In this document: one piece after another, positions 15,907 through 24,129 of the stretch
Layout: each line of letters opens with the position of its first letter
Numbering within the stretch: position 1 is the stretch's first letter
From: CAWKDG01 sp963848355
GTDB lineage: Bacteria; Actinomycetota; Acidimicrobiia; Acidimicrobiales; UBA8190
Assembly: GCA_963848355.1 (NCBI GenBank)
Contig: CAWKDG010000001.1
Coordinates: forward strand, 124,001-188,000
Direction of reading: 5' to 3'
Length of the DNA stretch: 64,000 bases
The notes under the pieces: model-generated
Told to the model about the DNA's origin: nothing
The model's input: only the letters and a program-made list of their open reading frames with translations
Databases searched by the model: none
Program-made: the position numbers and the translations under genes

Positions 15907-16616
15907 CGAGGGGGATGGTGACCGGTGTCTGCAGCGTCGTCGGCGTCGACGCCCGCGTGGGCCACCGCCACAATCGTGTCGAGCGAGAGGCGCTCGGGCA
16001 GAACGAGGCGGAACGAGGCGCCGGCCAGCTTCCGCACCGGTGTGCGGGCGGCGTGGCCGATGAAGCTGATGTCGGCCTCGGGGAAGCCGTTGACCGACAG
16101 GACACGGCGCAGGGTGGTCTCGCAGTACCAGGCCGTGTGCTGCGGATGGACGCGGGCGGTGCCCCCGAGCCGGTAGATGAAGTTGCCGACGTAGAAGGCG
16201 TTCGGCGTGGTGAGGACGAATCGGCCACCCGGAGCCAGATGGCGGCGCACGCTGGACAGGAATCCATGGACGTTGTCGAGGTGCTCGATGATCTCCCCGG
16301 CGAAGACCACGTCGAAGGTGCGGCCGAGATCGAAGTCCTGGGCGTCGGCCAGACGCACGTCGTGGTCCGTCTTCTGCAACTCCTCGACCGTCTTGGCGTT
16401 GAGATCGATGCCGACCAGGTCGGTGACGTCCTGGCTGATGAGGCCGTGGAGCCAGTCGTCACGGCCGTAGCGCGAGGCGCAGCCGACGTCGAGCACCGAA
16501 CCACCGAGGAGCAGCGGCCGGACGGCCTCGTAGCGTTCGCGAATGGAGTCGGTGCCGTCCCACTCCGGTTGGAGTAAGTGGCCCTTGGCCCCCGTCGGGG
16601 CTGTGCCTGCTGTCAC
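15903..16616 (-). CDS. SAM-dependent class I methyltransferase
   Basis: The 237-residue protein shows a classical SAM-binding motif I (GGSVLDVGCASRYGRDDW), motif II-like LVGIDLNAKTVEEL and FDVVFAGEIIEHLDNVHGFL. LAPGGRFVLTTPNAFYVGNF follows, the WcaG/COG2227-like pattern seen in glycan-locus methyltransferases. It may O-methylate a sugar and cap the chain. Start GTG 16616 lies 6 bases after the minus-strand box TACGCT and has no ribosome binding site, so leaderless expression is likely. The downstream deacetylase is coupled to it. Confidence 0.75.
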   Translation of the reverse strand: MTAGTAPTGAKGHLLQPEWDGTDSIRERYEAVRPLLLGGSVLDVGCASRYGRDDWLHGLISQDVTDLVGIDLNAKTVEELQKTDHDVRLADAQDFDLGRTFDVVFAGEIIEHLDNVHGFLSSVRRHLAPGGRFVLTTPNAFYVGNFIYRLGGTARVHPQHTAWYCETTLRRVLSVNGFPEADISFIGHAARTPVRKLAGASFRLVLPERLSLDTIVAVAHAGVDADDAADTGHHPPR

Positions 16617-16622
16617 CGCACC

Positions 16623-16628
16623 AGCGTA
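16623..16628 (-). promoter_or_regulatory. -10 hexamer TACGCT (minus strand), leaderless promoter candidate
   Basis: On the minus strand TACGCT is followed by 6 bases and then GTG 16616. There is no Shine-Dalgarno sequence. Confidence 0.35.
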
Positions 16629-16656
16629 ACAGCTGGCTTCGGGATTCCGGCCCGGC

Positions 16657-17781
16657 TCAGCGGGCCAGTGTGCCGATCGTTTCCGTGACGCGGTCGAGGT
16701 CGGCGGCGGACATGCGGGACCCACTCGGCAGACAGAGGCCCCGCTCGAAGATGGAGGCCGCCACGGCGCCTCCGACGGTGGGGGCGTCGGCGTAGACGGG
16801 CTGGAGATGCAGCGGCTTCCACGTGGGGCGGGACTCGATGTCGAGGGCTTCGAGGGCGAGGCGGATGTCCTCGGCGCCGGCACCGAAGGTGTCGGAATCG
16901 ACGAGGATGCAGCTGAGCCAGTAGTTGGGGTGCCCATAGGAGGCCACGGGCATGAACGCGATGCCGGGGAGGTGGGAGAGGGCGGCGCGGTAGTGCTCGT
17001 TGATCGCCTGTCGTCGCGACACGCGCTCGTCGAGTCCCCGGAGCTGGCCCCGGCCGACGGCGGCCAGAAGGTTGCTCAGGCGGTAGTTGAAGCCCACGGC
17101 GAGATGCTCGTAGTGGACGACCGGTTCGCGCGCCTGGGCCGACAGGTGACGGGCCCGGTCGACGAGCGAGGCGTCGTGGGAGACGAGCATGCCCCCACCG
17201 CTCGTGGTGATGATCTTGTTGCCGTTGAAGGAGAAGACGCCGGCGGAGCCGAAAGAACCGGCGGGACGGGCGTCGTAAGTCGCACCCAGAGCCTCGGCCG
17301 CGTCCTCGAGCACGGGTACCTCGAATTCGGCGCATGTGCGCAGGAGCCGGTCGTAGTCGGCACACTGCCCGTAGAGATCGACGGTGACGAGCGCCGCGGG
17401 GAGGCGACCCTGGCGGGCGCGCCTCTCGAGTTCGTCGGCGACCAGCGCCGGGTCGATGGTCCACGTGGTGGGGTCGGAATCGACGAGGACCGGACGCGCC
17501 CCGACGTAGGTGACGACGTTGGCCGTGGCGATGAACGTCTGGGTGGGCACGAGGACGTCGTCCCCCGGTTGGATACCGAGGAGGATGAGGGCCAGGTGCA
17601 GCGCGGCGGTGCCGCTCGACAGAGCCAGTGCCGCGGGGACGTCGATGCGCTCGGCCACCTCCCGTTCGAAGGCGTCCACGTGCGGGCCGAGCGGCGCGAT
17701 CCAGTTGGAGTCGAAGGCATCGAGGAGGAGCCGACGCTCCTCGTCGCCCACGTCGGGCGGGGAGAGGTAGACGCGCGTCAT
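16657..17781 (-). CDS. DegT/DnrJ/EryC1/StrS-family PLP-dependent sugar aminotransferase
   Basis: This 374-residue enzyme transfers an amino group to a keto-sugar nucleotide. It begins VYLSPPDVGDEERRLLLDAF and has SSGTAALHLALILLGI (phosphate and cofactor contacts). VLEDAAEALGATY follows, where the Asp pairs with the pyridine nitrogen, then the PLP-binding lysine in FSFNGNKIITTSGGG. The spacing matches perosamine- or bacillosamine-type aminotransferases. ATG 17781 overlaps the stop of the upstream gene as ATGA. It is the last gene of a minus-strand operon read cysQ, GNAT, WecA-like, DegT. With the formyltransferase it suggests an N-formylated or N-acylated amino sugar. Confidence 0.9.
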   Translation of the reverse strand: MTRVYLSPPDVGDEERRLLLDAFDSNWIAPLGPHVDAFEREVAERIDVPAALALSSGTAALHLALILLGIQPGDDVLVPTQTFIATANVVTYVGARPVLVDSDPTTWTIDPALVADELERRARQGRLPAALVTVDLYGQCADYDRLLRTCAEFEVPVLEDAAEALGATYDARPAGSFGSAGVFSFNGNKIITTSGGGMLVSHDASLVDRARHLSAQAREPVVHYEHLAVGFNYRLSNLLAAVGRGQLRGLDERVSRRQAINEHYRAALSHLPGIAFMPVASYGHPNYWLSCILVDSDTFGAGAEDIRLALEALDIESRPTWKPLHLQPVYADAPTVGGAVAASIFERGLCLPSGSRMSAADLDRVTETIGTLAR

Positions 17782-18743
17782 CGCTCGGGCTCGGTATCGG
17801 GCACGAGCGAACCGGTCAGCGCGGCGGCGGCGACGAGAGCGACGGCGGCACCGGCGGCGACGAGAGCAGCGGGGACGTCGCGGTGCGTCGCCGCCACGGC
17901 CAGCGCCGCGGCGGCCAGCGCCAGCTCGGTGCCGACGTAGGCCGTGCTGGCGGCGAGCGGGGCCCATCCCTTGGTCACGAGACGATCGTAGGGGTGCCCC
18001 CGGTCGCCGAGGACGAAGGAACGGCGACCGCGCAACCGGCGGACGACGGCGAAGAGGACCTCGGCCGCTGGAACGGCGACGAGGACGAGACCGGCGGTGC
18101 CGGTGGCGTCCCGCGCCCCCGGAGCCCACGCCGAGGCGAGCAGGACGGCGAGGGCGGTGCCGAGCAGGTACGACCCTCCGTCACCCAGGTAGATGCGCGC
18201 CGGAGGGCGGTTGTAGAAGAGGAAGCCGACGAGGGCGCCGGCGAGGGCCAGGGCGAGATCACGGGCGTCGGCCCGCAGCAGCCACGCGAATCCTCCGGCG
18301 GCGACGGCCGTCACGGCGCCGGCCAGGGTGTCGAGGCCGTCGATCATGTTGACACCGTTGATGAGGAGAACCGTCACCACGACGACGAGGACGGGGCCGA
18401 GGGCGCCGGGCAGGTGGGTGGGGACGACAGCGGCGACGACGGCCCCCACCGCCGCCTGTCCGGCCAGGCGTGGCCAGGGGGGGAGTCCGGCGATGTCGTC
18501 GGCCACGCCGAGGACGAGGACGAGGCCGAGGGGGAGCAGGAGCAGGGGACGGCCCACGGCGCCACCGACGAGGGTGGCGACGAAGACGGCCGCGCCCCCC
18601 AGGTAGGGCACGGGCACCCGCTGGGGCTTGAGCGGGGCCGGATGGTCCACCACGTCCAGGCGGCGGGCCACCGCCATCGCCACCGGGGTGGCCACGAGGG
18701 CGGTCGCCGTCGCCACGGCACCGACGACCACCAGGGTGGTCAT
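17778..18743 (-). CDS. WecA/MraY-family polyprenyl-phosphate phosphosugar transferase
   Basis: This 321-residue polytopic protein (about ten helices) probably starts glycan assembly by moving a sugar-1-phosphate from a UDP-sugar to undecaprenyl or decaprenyl phosphate. Family motifs visible: RVPVPYLGGAAVF, GVADDIAGLPPWPRL (the DD catalytic pair), NGVNMIDGLDTLAG and YLGDGGSYLLG. VLGDRGHPYDRLV gives a WecA-type His box. It overlaps the upstream GNAT gene by one base (TGATG) and the DegT gene by four. Its linkage to an aminotransferase and an acetyltransferase suggests an amino-sugar primer, but the exact sugar is unknown. Confidence 0.85.
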   Translation of the reverse strand: MTTLVVVGAVATATALVATPVAMAVARRLDVVDHPAPLKPQRVPVPYLGGAAVFVATLVGGAVGRPLLLLPLGLVLVLGVADDIAGLPPWPRLAGQAAVGAVVAAVVPTHLPGALGPVLVVVVTVLLINGVNMIDGLDTLAGAVTAVAAGGFAWLLRADARDLALALAGALVGFLFYNRPPARIYLGDGGSYLLGTALAVLLASAWAPGARDATGTAGLVLVAVPAAEVLFAVVRRLRGRRSFVLGDRGHPYDRLVTKGWAPLAASTAYVGTELALAAAALAVAATHRDVPAALVAAGAAVALVAAAALTGSLVPDTEPER

Positions 18744-19369
18744 CACGGACGTCGCATGAGCAGGGACGTGATCCCCCGGTGCAGTTCGAAGGTCTGGACC
18801 GGTGTGAACCCGGCGCGGCCGTACAGGGCCACGGCACGGGCGTTGTCGGCACCGACGACGACCTGTGAGGTGGAGACGCCGCGGCGGTCGAGCTCGTCGA
18901 GGAAGCCGCGGACGAGCAGTGCTCCGACGTGCCGGCCCTGCCACGCCGGATCGACGGCCACGGAGAGGAGCTCGGCCCCGGCGCTGGCGGCGCCGGGGGC
19001 CCCGGCCCCGTGGCGCAGCGTCTCCCACACGCGGGGCAGAGCGCCCACCAGGCGCGGCAGGGACGACACGGCCGCGACGGGGCCGTGCCGGAGAGCGAAG
19101 CGACGGTACAGCGAGCGCAGATCGAGGGCGCCGGCCAGGAAACCGGCCGTGGTGGCCCGGCCCTGACCGCTGTCCGTGGGGCCCTCGGCGATCAGCAGGA
19201 ACGAGTCGGGACCGCGGGCGATGCAGAGGTAGAGGTGGCGCAGGAAACGGGGACCGAGTCGGGCCAGGAACCCTTCGGTGATGAGGCCGGCGTGCAGCCG
19301 GGCGGCGGCGGCGGCGTCGGCGGCTGTCCCCGGGCGGATCACGACGGGGACGTCGGCCGGCTCGTTCAC
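18743..19369 (-). CDS. GNAT-family N-acetyltransferase
   Basis: The 208-residue protein has a GNAT fold: VVIRPGTAADAAAAARLHAG at the N-terminus, LLSVAVDPAWQGRHVGALLV (strand 4 and the acetyl-CoA-binding R/QxxGxG-like loop, here QGRHVGA), and VVVGADNARAVALYGRAGF near the end. In this operon an amino-sugar substrate is plausible. A 100-residue insert between the first and second halves holds basic and Ala-rich sequence. GTG 19369 is preferred because AAGGTGG lies just upstream. GTG 19378 is the alternative. Confidence 0.75.
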   Translation of the reverse strand: MNEPADVPVVIRPGTAADAAAAARLHAGLITEGFLARLGPRFLRHLYLCIARGPDSFLLIAEGPTDSGQGRATTAGFLAGALDLRSLYRRFALRHGPVAAVSSLPRLVGALPRVWETLRHGAGAPGAASAGAELLSVAVDPAWQGRHVGALLVRGFLDELDRRGVSTSQVVVGADNARAVALYGRAGFTPVQTFELHRGITSLLMRRP

Positions 19370-19379
19370 CTCGGCCACC

Positions 19380-20147
19380 TTACGGGTCGGCGCGCAGAGC
19401 CAAGAGGACCTCGGCGGCCAGTTCGGGCCGGCAGACGAGCAGGTCGGGGAGCCACGGATCGGGGTGGTCGTAGGTGAGGGGTGAACCGTCGAGCCGGGAG
19501 GCGTGGAAGCCGGCGGCGAGGGCGACGGCGACGGGGGCGGCCGAATCCCACTCGTACTGGCCGCCGGCGTGCAGGTAGATGTCACCGTCGCCGCGCACGA
19601 CGGCCATGGTCTTGGCTCCGGCCGAGCCCATGGCCACGAGCTCGGCGTCGAGACGGGCGGCCACGGTGGAGGCCTCGGCCGGCGGCCGGCTGCGGCTGAC
19701 GAGGAGGCGGAGGCGACCGCGGCCACGCGCCGGCATGGCCGGGGGATGGGCGGTGGTGAGGACCAGGTGCTCGGCCGGCAGGGCGACGGCGGCGGCCGTG
19801 GGCACCCCACCCTCGACCAGGGCCACGTGGACGGCGAAGTCCGAGCGACCCTCGGAGAATTCGCGGGTGCCGTCGAGGGGATCCACGATCCACACCCGGC
19901 GGGCGGTCCCCGGCCCGTCGGCCCCGTACCGCGGGCCGGACGGGGCGACGGCCTCCTCGGACAGCACGGCGTCGAGAGGGCGCTCGTCTCGCAGCGCCTC
20001 GACGATGAGCTCGTGCGACCGCCGGTCGCCGACGGCGCCGAGGGCGCCCTCGGCGCCGGGCGCCGTTCCGGCCCGCACGGCCAGGAGGAGGGTCCCCGCC
20101 TGCTCGGCGATGCGGGCGGCGAGGGCGTGGTCGTCGGCGGTGGCCAT
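19380..20147 (-). CDS. cysQ: 3'(2'),5'-bisphosphate nucleotidase CysQ (inositol monophosphatase family)
   Basis: This 255-residue phosphatase hydrolyses 3'-phosphoadenosine 5'-phosphate (PAP), the by-product of PAPS-dependent sulfation, and may also act on PAPS. The metal site is WIVDPLDGTREFSEG (DPLDGT is the family signature), the acidic partner is in LSEEAVAP, and the second motif is YEWDSAAPVAVALAAG. It starts 100 bases from cysD and is transcribed divergently. That position and the DGTREF spacing favour CysQ over a general inositol phosphatase. It leads a minus-strand operon with glycan genes. A GAGG lies 8 bases before ATG 20147. Confidence 0.85.
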   Translation of the reverse strand: MATADDHALAARIAEQAGTLLLAVRAGTAPGAEGALGAVGDRRSHELIVEALRDERPLDAVLSEEAVAPSGPRYGADGPGTARRVWIVDPLDGTREFSEGRSDFAVHVALVEGGVPTAAAVALPAEHLVLTTAHPPAMPARGRGRLRLLVSRSRPPAEASTVAARLDAELVAMGSAGAKTMAVVRGDGDIYLHAGGQYEWDSAAPVAVALAAGFHASRLDGSPLTYDHPDPWLPDLLVCRPELAAEVLLALRADP

Positions 20148-20207
20148 GGGGGGAACCTCGTGAGGGGGTGACCGGGACTGGGTCCGATGACCCTAATTGA
20201 CGCAGTC

Positions 20208-20239
20208 GGAACAGGTTCCCAGGTGCTGCGGACTACTGT
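20208..20239 (+). promoter_or_regulatory. cysD promoter: inverted repeat GGAAC-AG-GTTCC and -10 TACTGT
   Basis: The dyad at 20208-20219 covers the expected -35 position of a -10 hexamer TACTGT at 20234-20239. The hexamer ends 8 bases before ATG 20248, so the mRNA may be leaderless. The dyad is a candidate operator for sulfur-dependent control, and the regulator is unknown. Confidence 0.4.
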
Positions 20240-20247
20240 GGAAAACC

Positions 20248-21183
20248 ATGGAACAGGGGGGGGTATCGGCCGGGCCGGGGCAGTACCAACTGTCACACCT
20301 GGAGGCGCTCGAGGCACAGTCGATCCACATCATGCGGGAGGTGGTGGCCGAATTCGAGCGTCCGGTCCTGCTCTTCTCGGGGGGCAAGGACTCGATCGTC
20401 ATGCTGCGCCTGGCCCAGAAGGCCTTCTGGCCGGCCCGCCTGCCCTTCCCGGTCATGCATGTCGACACCGGGCACAACTTCCCCGAGGTGATCGAATTCC
20501 GCGACCGGCGGGTGGCCGAGCTCGACGCCCAGCTGGTGGTGGCCTCGGTGCAGGAGTCGATCGACAGCGGAAGGGTGGCGGAGGAGCCGGGACTGCATCC
20601 GTCGCGCAACCGCCTGCAGACGCGGACGCTGCTCGACGCCATCGTGGCCCAGCGGTTCGACGCCGTCTTCGGCGGGGCCCGCCGTGACGAGGAGAAGGCC
20701 CGGGCCAAAGAGCGGGTGTACTCGTTCCGCGACGAATTCGGCCAGTGGGACCCGAAGAACCAGCGACCCGAGCTGTGGGGGCTGTACAACGGCCGCCATC
20801 ACCCCGGTGAGCACATCCGGGTGTTCCCGCTGTCGGACTGGACCGAGCTCGACATCTGGCAGTACATCGCCCAGGAGCAGGTGGAGATCCCGTCCATCTA
20901 CTTCTCCCACCGTCGCCCCGTGTTCCGCCGCGACGGGATGCTGCTCTCGATCGGGCCCCACACGAGCCCCGTGAACGGCGAGGAGACGTTCGAGGCCACT
21001 GTCCGCTACCGGACCGTGGGGGACATGACGTGCACCGGGGCGGTGGAGTCGGCGGCGGAGACCCTGGCCGAGATCATCGAGGAGATCGCCGTGTCCAGGC
21101 TCACCGAACGCGGTGCCACACGCGCCGACGATCGCATCAGCGAGTCCTCCATGGAGGATCGCAAGCGCGAGGGGTACTTCTAA
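20248..21183 (+). CDS. cysD: Sulfate adenylyltransferase subunit 2 (ATP sulfurylase small subunit)
   Basis: The 311-residue protein makes adenylyl sulfate (APS) from ATP and sulfate together with CysN. It belongs to the PAPS reductase/N-type ATP pyrophosphatase fold: VLLFSGGKDSIVMLRLAQKA is the PP-loop (SGGKDS). MHVDTGHNFPEVIEFRD, GGARRDEEKARAKERVYSF and FPLSDWTELDIWQYI follow, and the C-terminus ends SSMEDRKREGYF. All are highly conserved in CysD. It is followed after 2 bases by cysN. No Shine-Dalgarno sequence is evident, consistent with the leaderless promoter just upstream. Confidence 0.97.
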   Translation: MEQGGVSAGPGQYQLSHLEALEAQSIHIMREVVAEFERPVLLFSGGKDSIVMLRLAQKAFWPARLPFPVMHVDTGHNFPEVIEFRDRRVAELDAQLVVASVQESIDSGRVAEEPGLHPSRNRLQTRTLLDAIVAQRFDAVFGGARRDEEKARAKERVYSFRDEFGQWDPKNQRPELWGLYNGRHHPGEHIRVFPLSDWTELDIWQYIAQEQVEIPSIYFSHRRPVFRRDGMLLSIGPHTSPVNGEETFEATVRYRTVGDMTCTGAVESAAETLAEIIEEIAVSRLTERGATRADDRISESSMEDRKREGYF

Positions 21184-21185
21184 CC

Positions 21186-22436
21186 GTGGAGCTTCTTCGA
21201 TTCGCCACCGCCGGTTCGGTCGACGACGGCAAGAGCACGTTGATCGGGCGGCTCCTGTACGACTCGAAGGCCATCTTCGAGGACCAGCTCGAAGCGGTCG
21301 AGCGGGTGAGTCGCCAGAGAGGGGAGGAGTTCACCGACCTCGCCCTCCTGACCGACGGACTGCGGGCCGAGCGTGAGCAGGGGATCACCATCGACGTGGC
21401 CTACCGGTACTTCTCGACGCCGGTGCGGAAGTTCATCATCGGCGACACGCCGGGCCACATCCAGTACACACGGAACATGGTGACGGGGAATTCCACCGCC
21501 GACCTGACGCTCGTCCTCGTCGACGCCCGCAAGGGGATCGTCGAGCAGACCCGGCGCCATGCCTTCCTGGCTTCGCTGCTGCGCGTCCCCCACCTCGTCC
21601 TGTGCGTGAACAAGATGGACCTCGTCGGTTACGACGAAGCTGTCTTCCGGGGGATCTGCGACGAGTTCAAGGCCTTCGCCACCCGCCTGGACGTGTCGGA
21701 CCTGGCCTTCATCCCCATCTCGGCGCTGAACGGGGACAACGTCGTCCAGCGCTCGCCCAACATGGGGTGGTACGAGGGCCAGTCCCTGCTCCACCACCTC
21801 GAACAGGTGTACATCGCCTCCGACCGCAACCTGATCGACCCCCGGATCCCGGTGCAGTGGGTGGTCCGCCCCACGGCGTCGACCATCCCCGACTACCGGG
21901 GGTACGCCGGCCGCGTGGCCGGTGGGGTCTTCCGTCCCGGCGACGAGGTGACGGTGCTGCCGTCGGGGCTGACGACGACGATCGCCTCGATCGACACGTT
22001 CGACGGGCCGGTCGACGAGGCCTTCCCGCCCATGTCGGTCGTCGTGCGTCTGGCCGAGGACCTCGACGTCTCGCGGGGGGACATGATCTGCCGGCCCCAC
22101 AACCACCCGGCCGTGGGCCAGGAGATCGACGCCATGGTCTGCTGGATGACGGACAAGCCGGTGCGCCCGGGGGACTTCCTCTCGGTGAAGCACACCACCC
22201 GGTGGGTGCGCGCCGTGGTGCGGGACATCCACTATCGCCTGGACGTGAACACCCTCCACCGGGACGAGCAGGCGGACTCGCTGGCCCTCAACGAAGTGGG
22301 TCGCGTGAGCCTCCGGGTGACCCAGCCCCTCTTCTACGACGGCTACCGCCGCAATCGCACCACCGGGTCGTTCATCCTCGCCAGCGAGGAGACGAACGTC
22401 ACGGTGGGTGCCGGCATGATCCTGGGCCCGGATTGA
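21186..22436 (+). CDS. cysN: Sulfate adenylyltransferase subunit 1 (GTPase)
   Basis: This 416-residue elongation-factor-like GTPase drives APS formation by CysD. The G motifs are intact: G1 GSVDDGKST, G2 region EREQGITIDVAYRYF, G3 DTPGH, G4 NKMD. The beta-barrel domains follow (PVQWVVRP, YAGRVAGGVFRPGDEVTVLPSG). It lacks the fused APS kinase seen in CysNC proteins, because cysC is a separate gene right after it. GTG 21186 begins 2 bases after the cysD stop, so the subunits are probably co-translated. Confidence 0.97.
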   Translation: MELLRFATAGSVDDGKSTLIGRLLYDSKAIFEDQLEAVERVSRQRGEEFTDLALLTDGLRAEREQGITIDVAYRYFSTPVRKFIIGDTPGHIQYTRNMVTGNSTADLTLVLVDARKGIVEQTRRHAFLASLLRVPHLVLCVNKMDLVGYDEAVFRGICDEFKAFATRLDVSDLAFIPISALNGDNVVQRSPNMGWYEGQSLLHHLEQVYIASDRNLIDPRIPVQWVVRPTASTIPDYRGYAGRVAGGVFRPGDEVTVLPSGLTTTIASIDTFDGPVDEAFPPMSVVVRLAEDLDVSRGDMICRPHNHPAVGQEIDAMVCWMTDKPVRPGDFLSVKHTTRWVRAVVRDIHYRLDVNTLHRDEQADSLALNEVGRVSLRVTQPLFYDGYRRNRTTGSFILASEETNVTVGAGMILGPD

Positions 22437-22438
22437 CC

Positions 22439-23053
22439 GTGGACGTGCACCCCGACGTGGTGTGGTCGCCGGCCACGCTCAGCCGGCGCGACCGCTGGCG
22501 CGCCCTCGGGCTCAAGGGGGCCACCGTCTGGCTCACGGGCCTGTCGGGGTCGGGCAAGTCGACGGTCGCCGCCGCCCTCGAACATCGCCTGGTCCAGTAC
22601 GGGCGGCCCGCCTACCGCCTCGACGGTGACAACGTGCGCATGGGGTTGTGCAGCGACCTCGGCTTCGACCGGGCCGGGCGTGACGAGAACGTCAGGCGGG
22701 TGGCCGAGGTGGCCTACCTCTTCGCCGAGGCCGGGGTGGTGTCCGTGGTCGCCCTGATCAGCCCCTATGCCGAGGCCCGCCGCCAGGCCCGTGAGCGCCA
22801 CGAGTCGGCCGGGATCGCCTTCATCGAGGTCTACGTGGCCACCCCGGTGGCGGTGTGCGCCAGTCGTGACCCGAAGGGCCTCTACGCCCGGGCCCAGACG
22901 GGCTCGGTGGCCTCCCTCACCGGGATCGACGACCCCTACGAGGTGCCCGCCGCGCCGGAGCTGGTGGTGACCGGCGAAGCGCCCCTGGAGACCACCGTCG
23001 GCCTCATCGCCGAGTGTCTGGGCCTTCCCGGCGAGGGCAAAGCGACGCAGTGA
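22439..23053 (+). CDS. cysC: Adenylyl-sulfate kinase
   Basis: This 204-residue enzyme phosphorylates APS to PAPS. It starts with the usual WSPATLSRRDRWRALG helix. The P-loop is LTGLSGSGKST. YRLDGDNVRMGLCSDLGF binds APS, and DRDENVRR-type residues appear as RAGRDENVRRVAEVAYL. FIEVYVATPVAVCASRDPKG closes the lid region, and GIDDPYEVP is the conserved C-terminal motif. GTG 22439 starts 2 bases after cysN. No cysH or sulfite reductase is in this window, so PAPS here may serve sulfotransferases rather than assimilation alone. Confidence 0.95.
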   Translation: MDVHPDVVWSPATLSRRDRWRALGLKGATVWLTGLSGSGKSTVAAALEHRLVQYGRPAYRLDGDNVRMGLCSDLGFDRAGRDENVRRVAEVAYLFAEAGVVSVVALISPYAEARRQARERHESAGIAFIEVYVATPVAVCASRDPKGLYARAQTGSVASLTGIDDPYEVPAAPELVVTGEAPLETTVGLIAECLGLPGEGKATQ

Positions 23054-23217
23054 GACCGCGCTGAGTGGTCTTGTTGGACCCGACAGGGCCCGTGAGCCGG
23101 TGAGTCACAGAAAGATAACCCGACGTCATCAGAATTGGTGATGCCCGAGGCTCCCACTTGGTTCAGACTTTTCCGAAGCGGCTGCTGCGCCGCGCGGACT
23201 CGTCGGGAGGCGGAAAT

Positions 23218-23988
23218 ATGTTCAGAGGTCGAGGCAAGCAAGTGGTGGCCGCGGCGGGAGCCAGTGTTCTCCTCGCCGTCACCTCGTTGGCGATCGTGCC
23301 CCTGGTGGCCAGCGCTTCGGGGACGGGTACCGCCACGGCGGTGACGGCCACGCCGGCCATCGCCAAGACGGGGAGCGCCGTCACCGTCAGCGCCCAGGTG
23401 AGCGTGCCGGTGACCTCCAACGCCGACATCCCGACGGGGACGGTGACCTTCACCATCACCGGCCATAACGCGAGCACCATCAACTGCAAGAAGGGCAACG
23501 TCAAGACCATCAGCGCCGCGGGGAAGGCCTCCTGCTCGATCGCCAAAGAGAGACTGCTGGCGGCCGCCTCGCCGTACAGCATCGAAGGCGTCTACTCCGG
23601 TGACAGCAATTTCGCCGGGAGCAGTGGCTCCACCAGTGAGACGGTGACGCCGGCCAAGACGACGATGAAGCTGACGGCGAAACCGACGAAGGCCAAGGCC
23701 GGATCGGGCAACGACTTCACGGCGACGCTGAAGGCCGGTGCCGGAGGCTCGCTGTTGAGCGGGAATGTCGTGTTCGCGGTGTCCGACTCGCCCTCGACGC
23801 CCCCCGCCAAGCGGAAGTGCGTCGGCGGAGATGCGCAGCCCATCACCGTCAAGAAGGGTGTGGGTACGGCCAAGTGCGTCCTGGACTCGGGGTGGTACGG
23901 TGCGACCTCGACCAGCTACAACGTGTCGGCGTCGTACGGAGGGAACGCCAACTTCACCGCCGTGACGAAGTCCAAGTCGGGCACGTAA
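23218..23988 (+). CDS. Secreted protein with two bacterial Ig-like repeats
   Basis: The 256-residue protein has a signal peptide (RGKQVVAAAGASVLLAVTSL, cleavage probably after VASAS). Two Ig-like repeats of the Big_3-type follow, each with the GTVTFTI or GNVVFAV strand and ending in YSGDSNFAGS or YGGNANFTAV. Each repeat has a Cys pair (about residues 82 and 100, 197 and 217) that may form disulfides outside the cell. It is probably a cell-surface or released adhesin-like module, and no catalytic site is visible. ATG 23218 has GGGAGG eight bases upstream. It stands alone, ending before a strong hairpin. Confidence 0.8.
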   Translation: MFRGRGKQVVAAAGASVLLAVTSLAIVPLVASASGTGTATAVTATPAIAKTGSAVTVSAQVSVPVTSNADIPTGTVTFTITGHNASTINCKKGNVKTISAAGKASCSIAKERLLAAASPYSIEGVYSGDSNFAGSSGSTSETVTPAKTTMKLTAKPTKAKAGSGNDFTATLKAGAGGSLLSGNVVFAVSDSPSTPPAKRKCVGGDAQPITVKKGVGTAKCVLDSGWYGATSTSYNVSASYGGNANFTAVTKSKSGT

Positions 23989-24041
23989 AGGTCGACTGAA
24001 CCCAGTTTCGAGACCAGGCGCCGGCTGCCGGCTTCCTGGTG

Positions 24042-24075
24042 GACAGTGCGCCCGGCTCCGGCCGGGCGCACTGTC
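24042..24075 (+). terminator. Strong 14-bp GC-rich hairpin, probable terminator
   Basis: The arms at 24042-24055 and 24062-24075 pair perfectly over 14 bases with a 6-base loop (CTCCGG). No T run follows, which is common in high-GC actinobacteria. It separates the secreted-protein gene from the trp operon. Confidence 0.65.
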
Positions 24076-24117
24076 GCGTCGGCGGTGCAGGGTCGCGGAG
24101 GTCGCCGGGCCCGCCGA

Positions 24118-24123
24118 TAGGCT
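24118..24123 (+). promoter_or_regulatory. -10 hexamer TAGGCT, trp operon, leaderless candidate
   Basis: TAGGCT ends 6 bases before ATG 24130, and no Shine-Dalgarno sequence is seen. Confidence 0.4.
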
Positions 24124-24129
24124 GGGCCG

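Noticed and set aside
16617..16937. N-terminal extension of the methyltransferase gene to 16937
   Set aside because: The extra residues are Ser/Pro-rich shadow sequence opposite the aminotransferase gene, and a -10 box lies just before GTG 16616.
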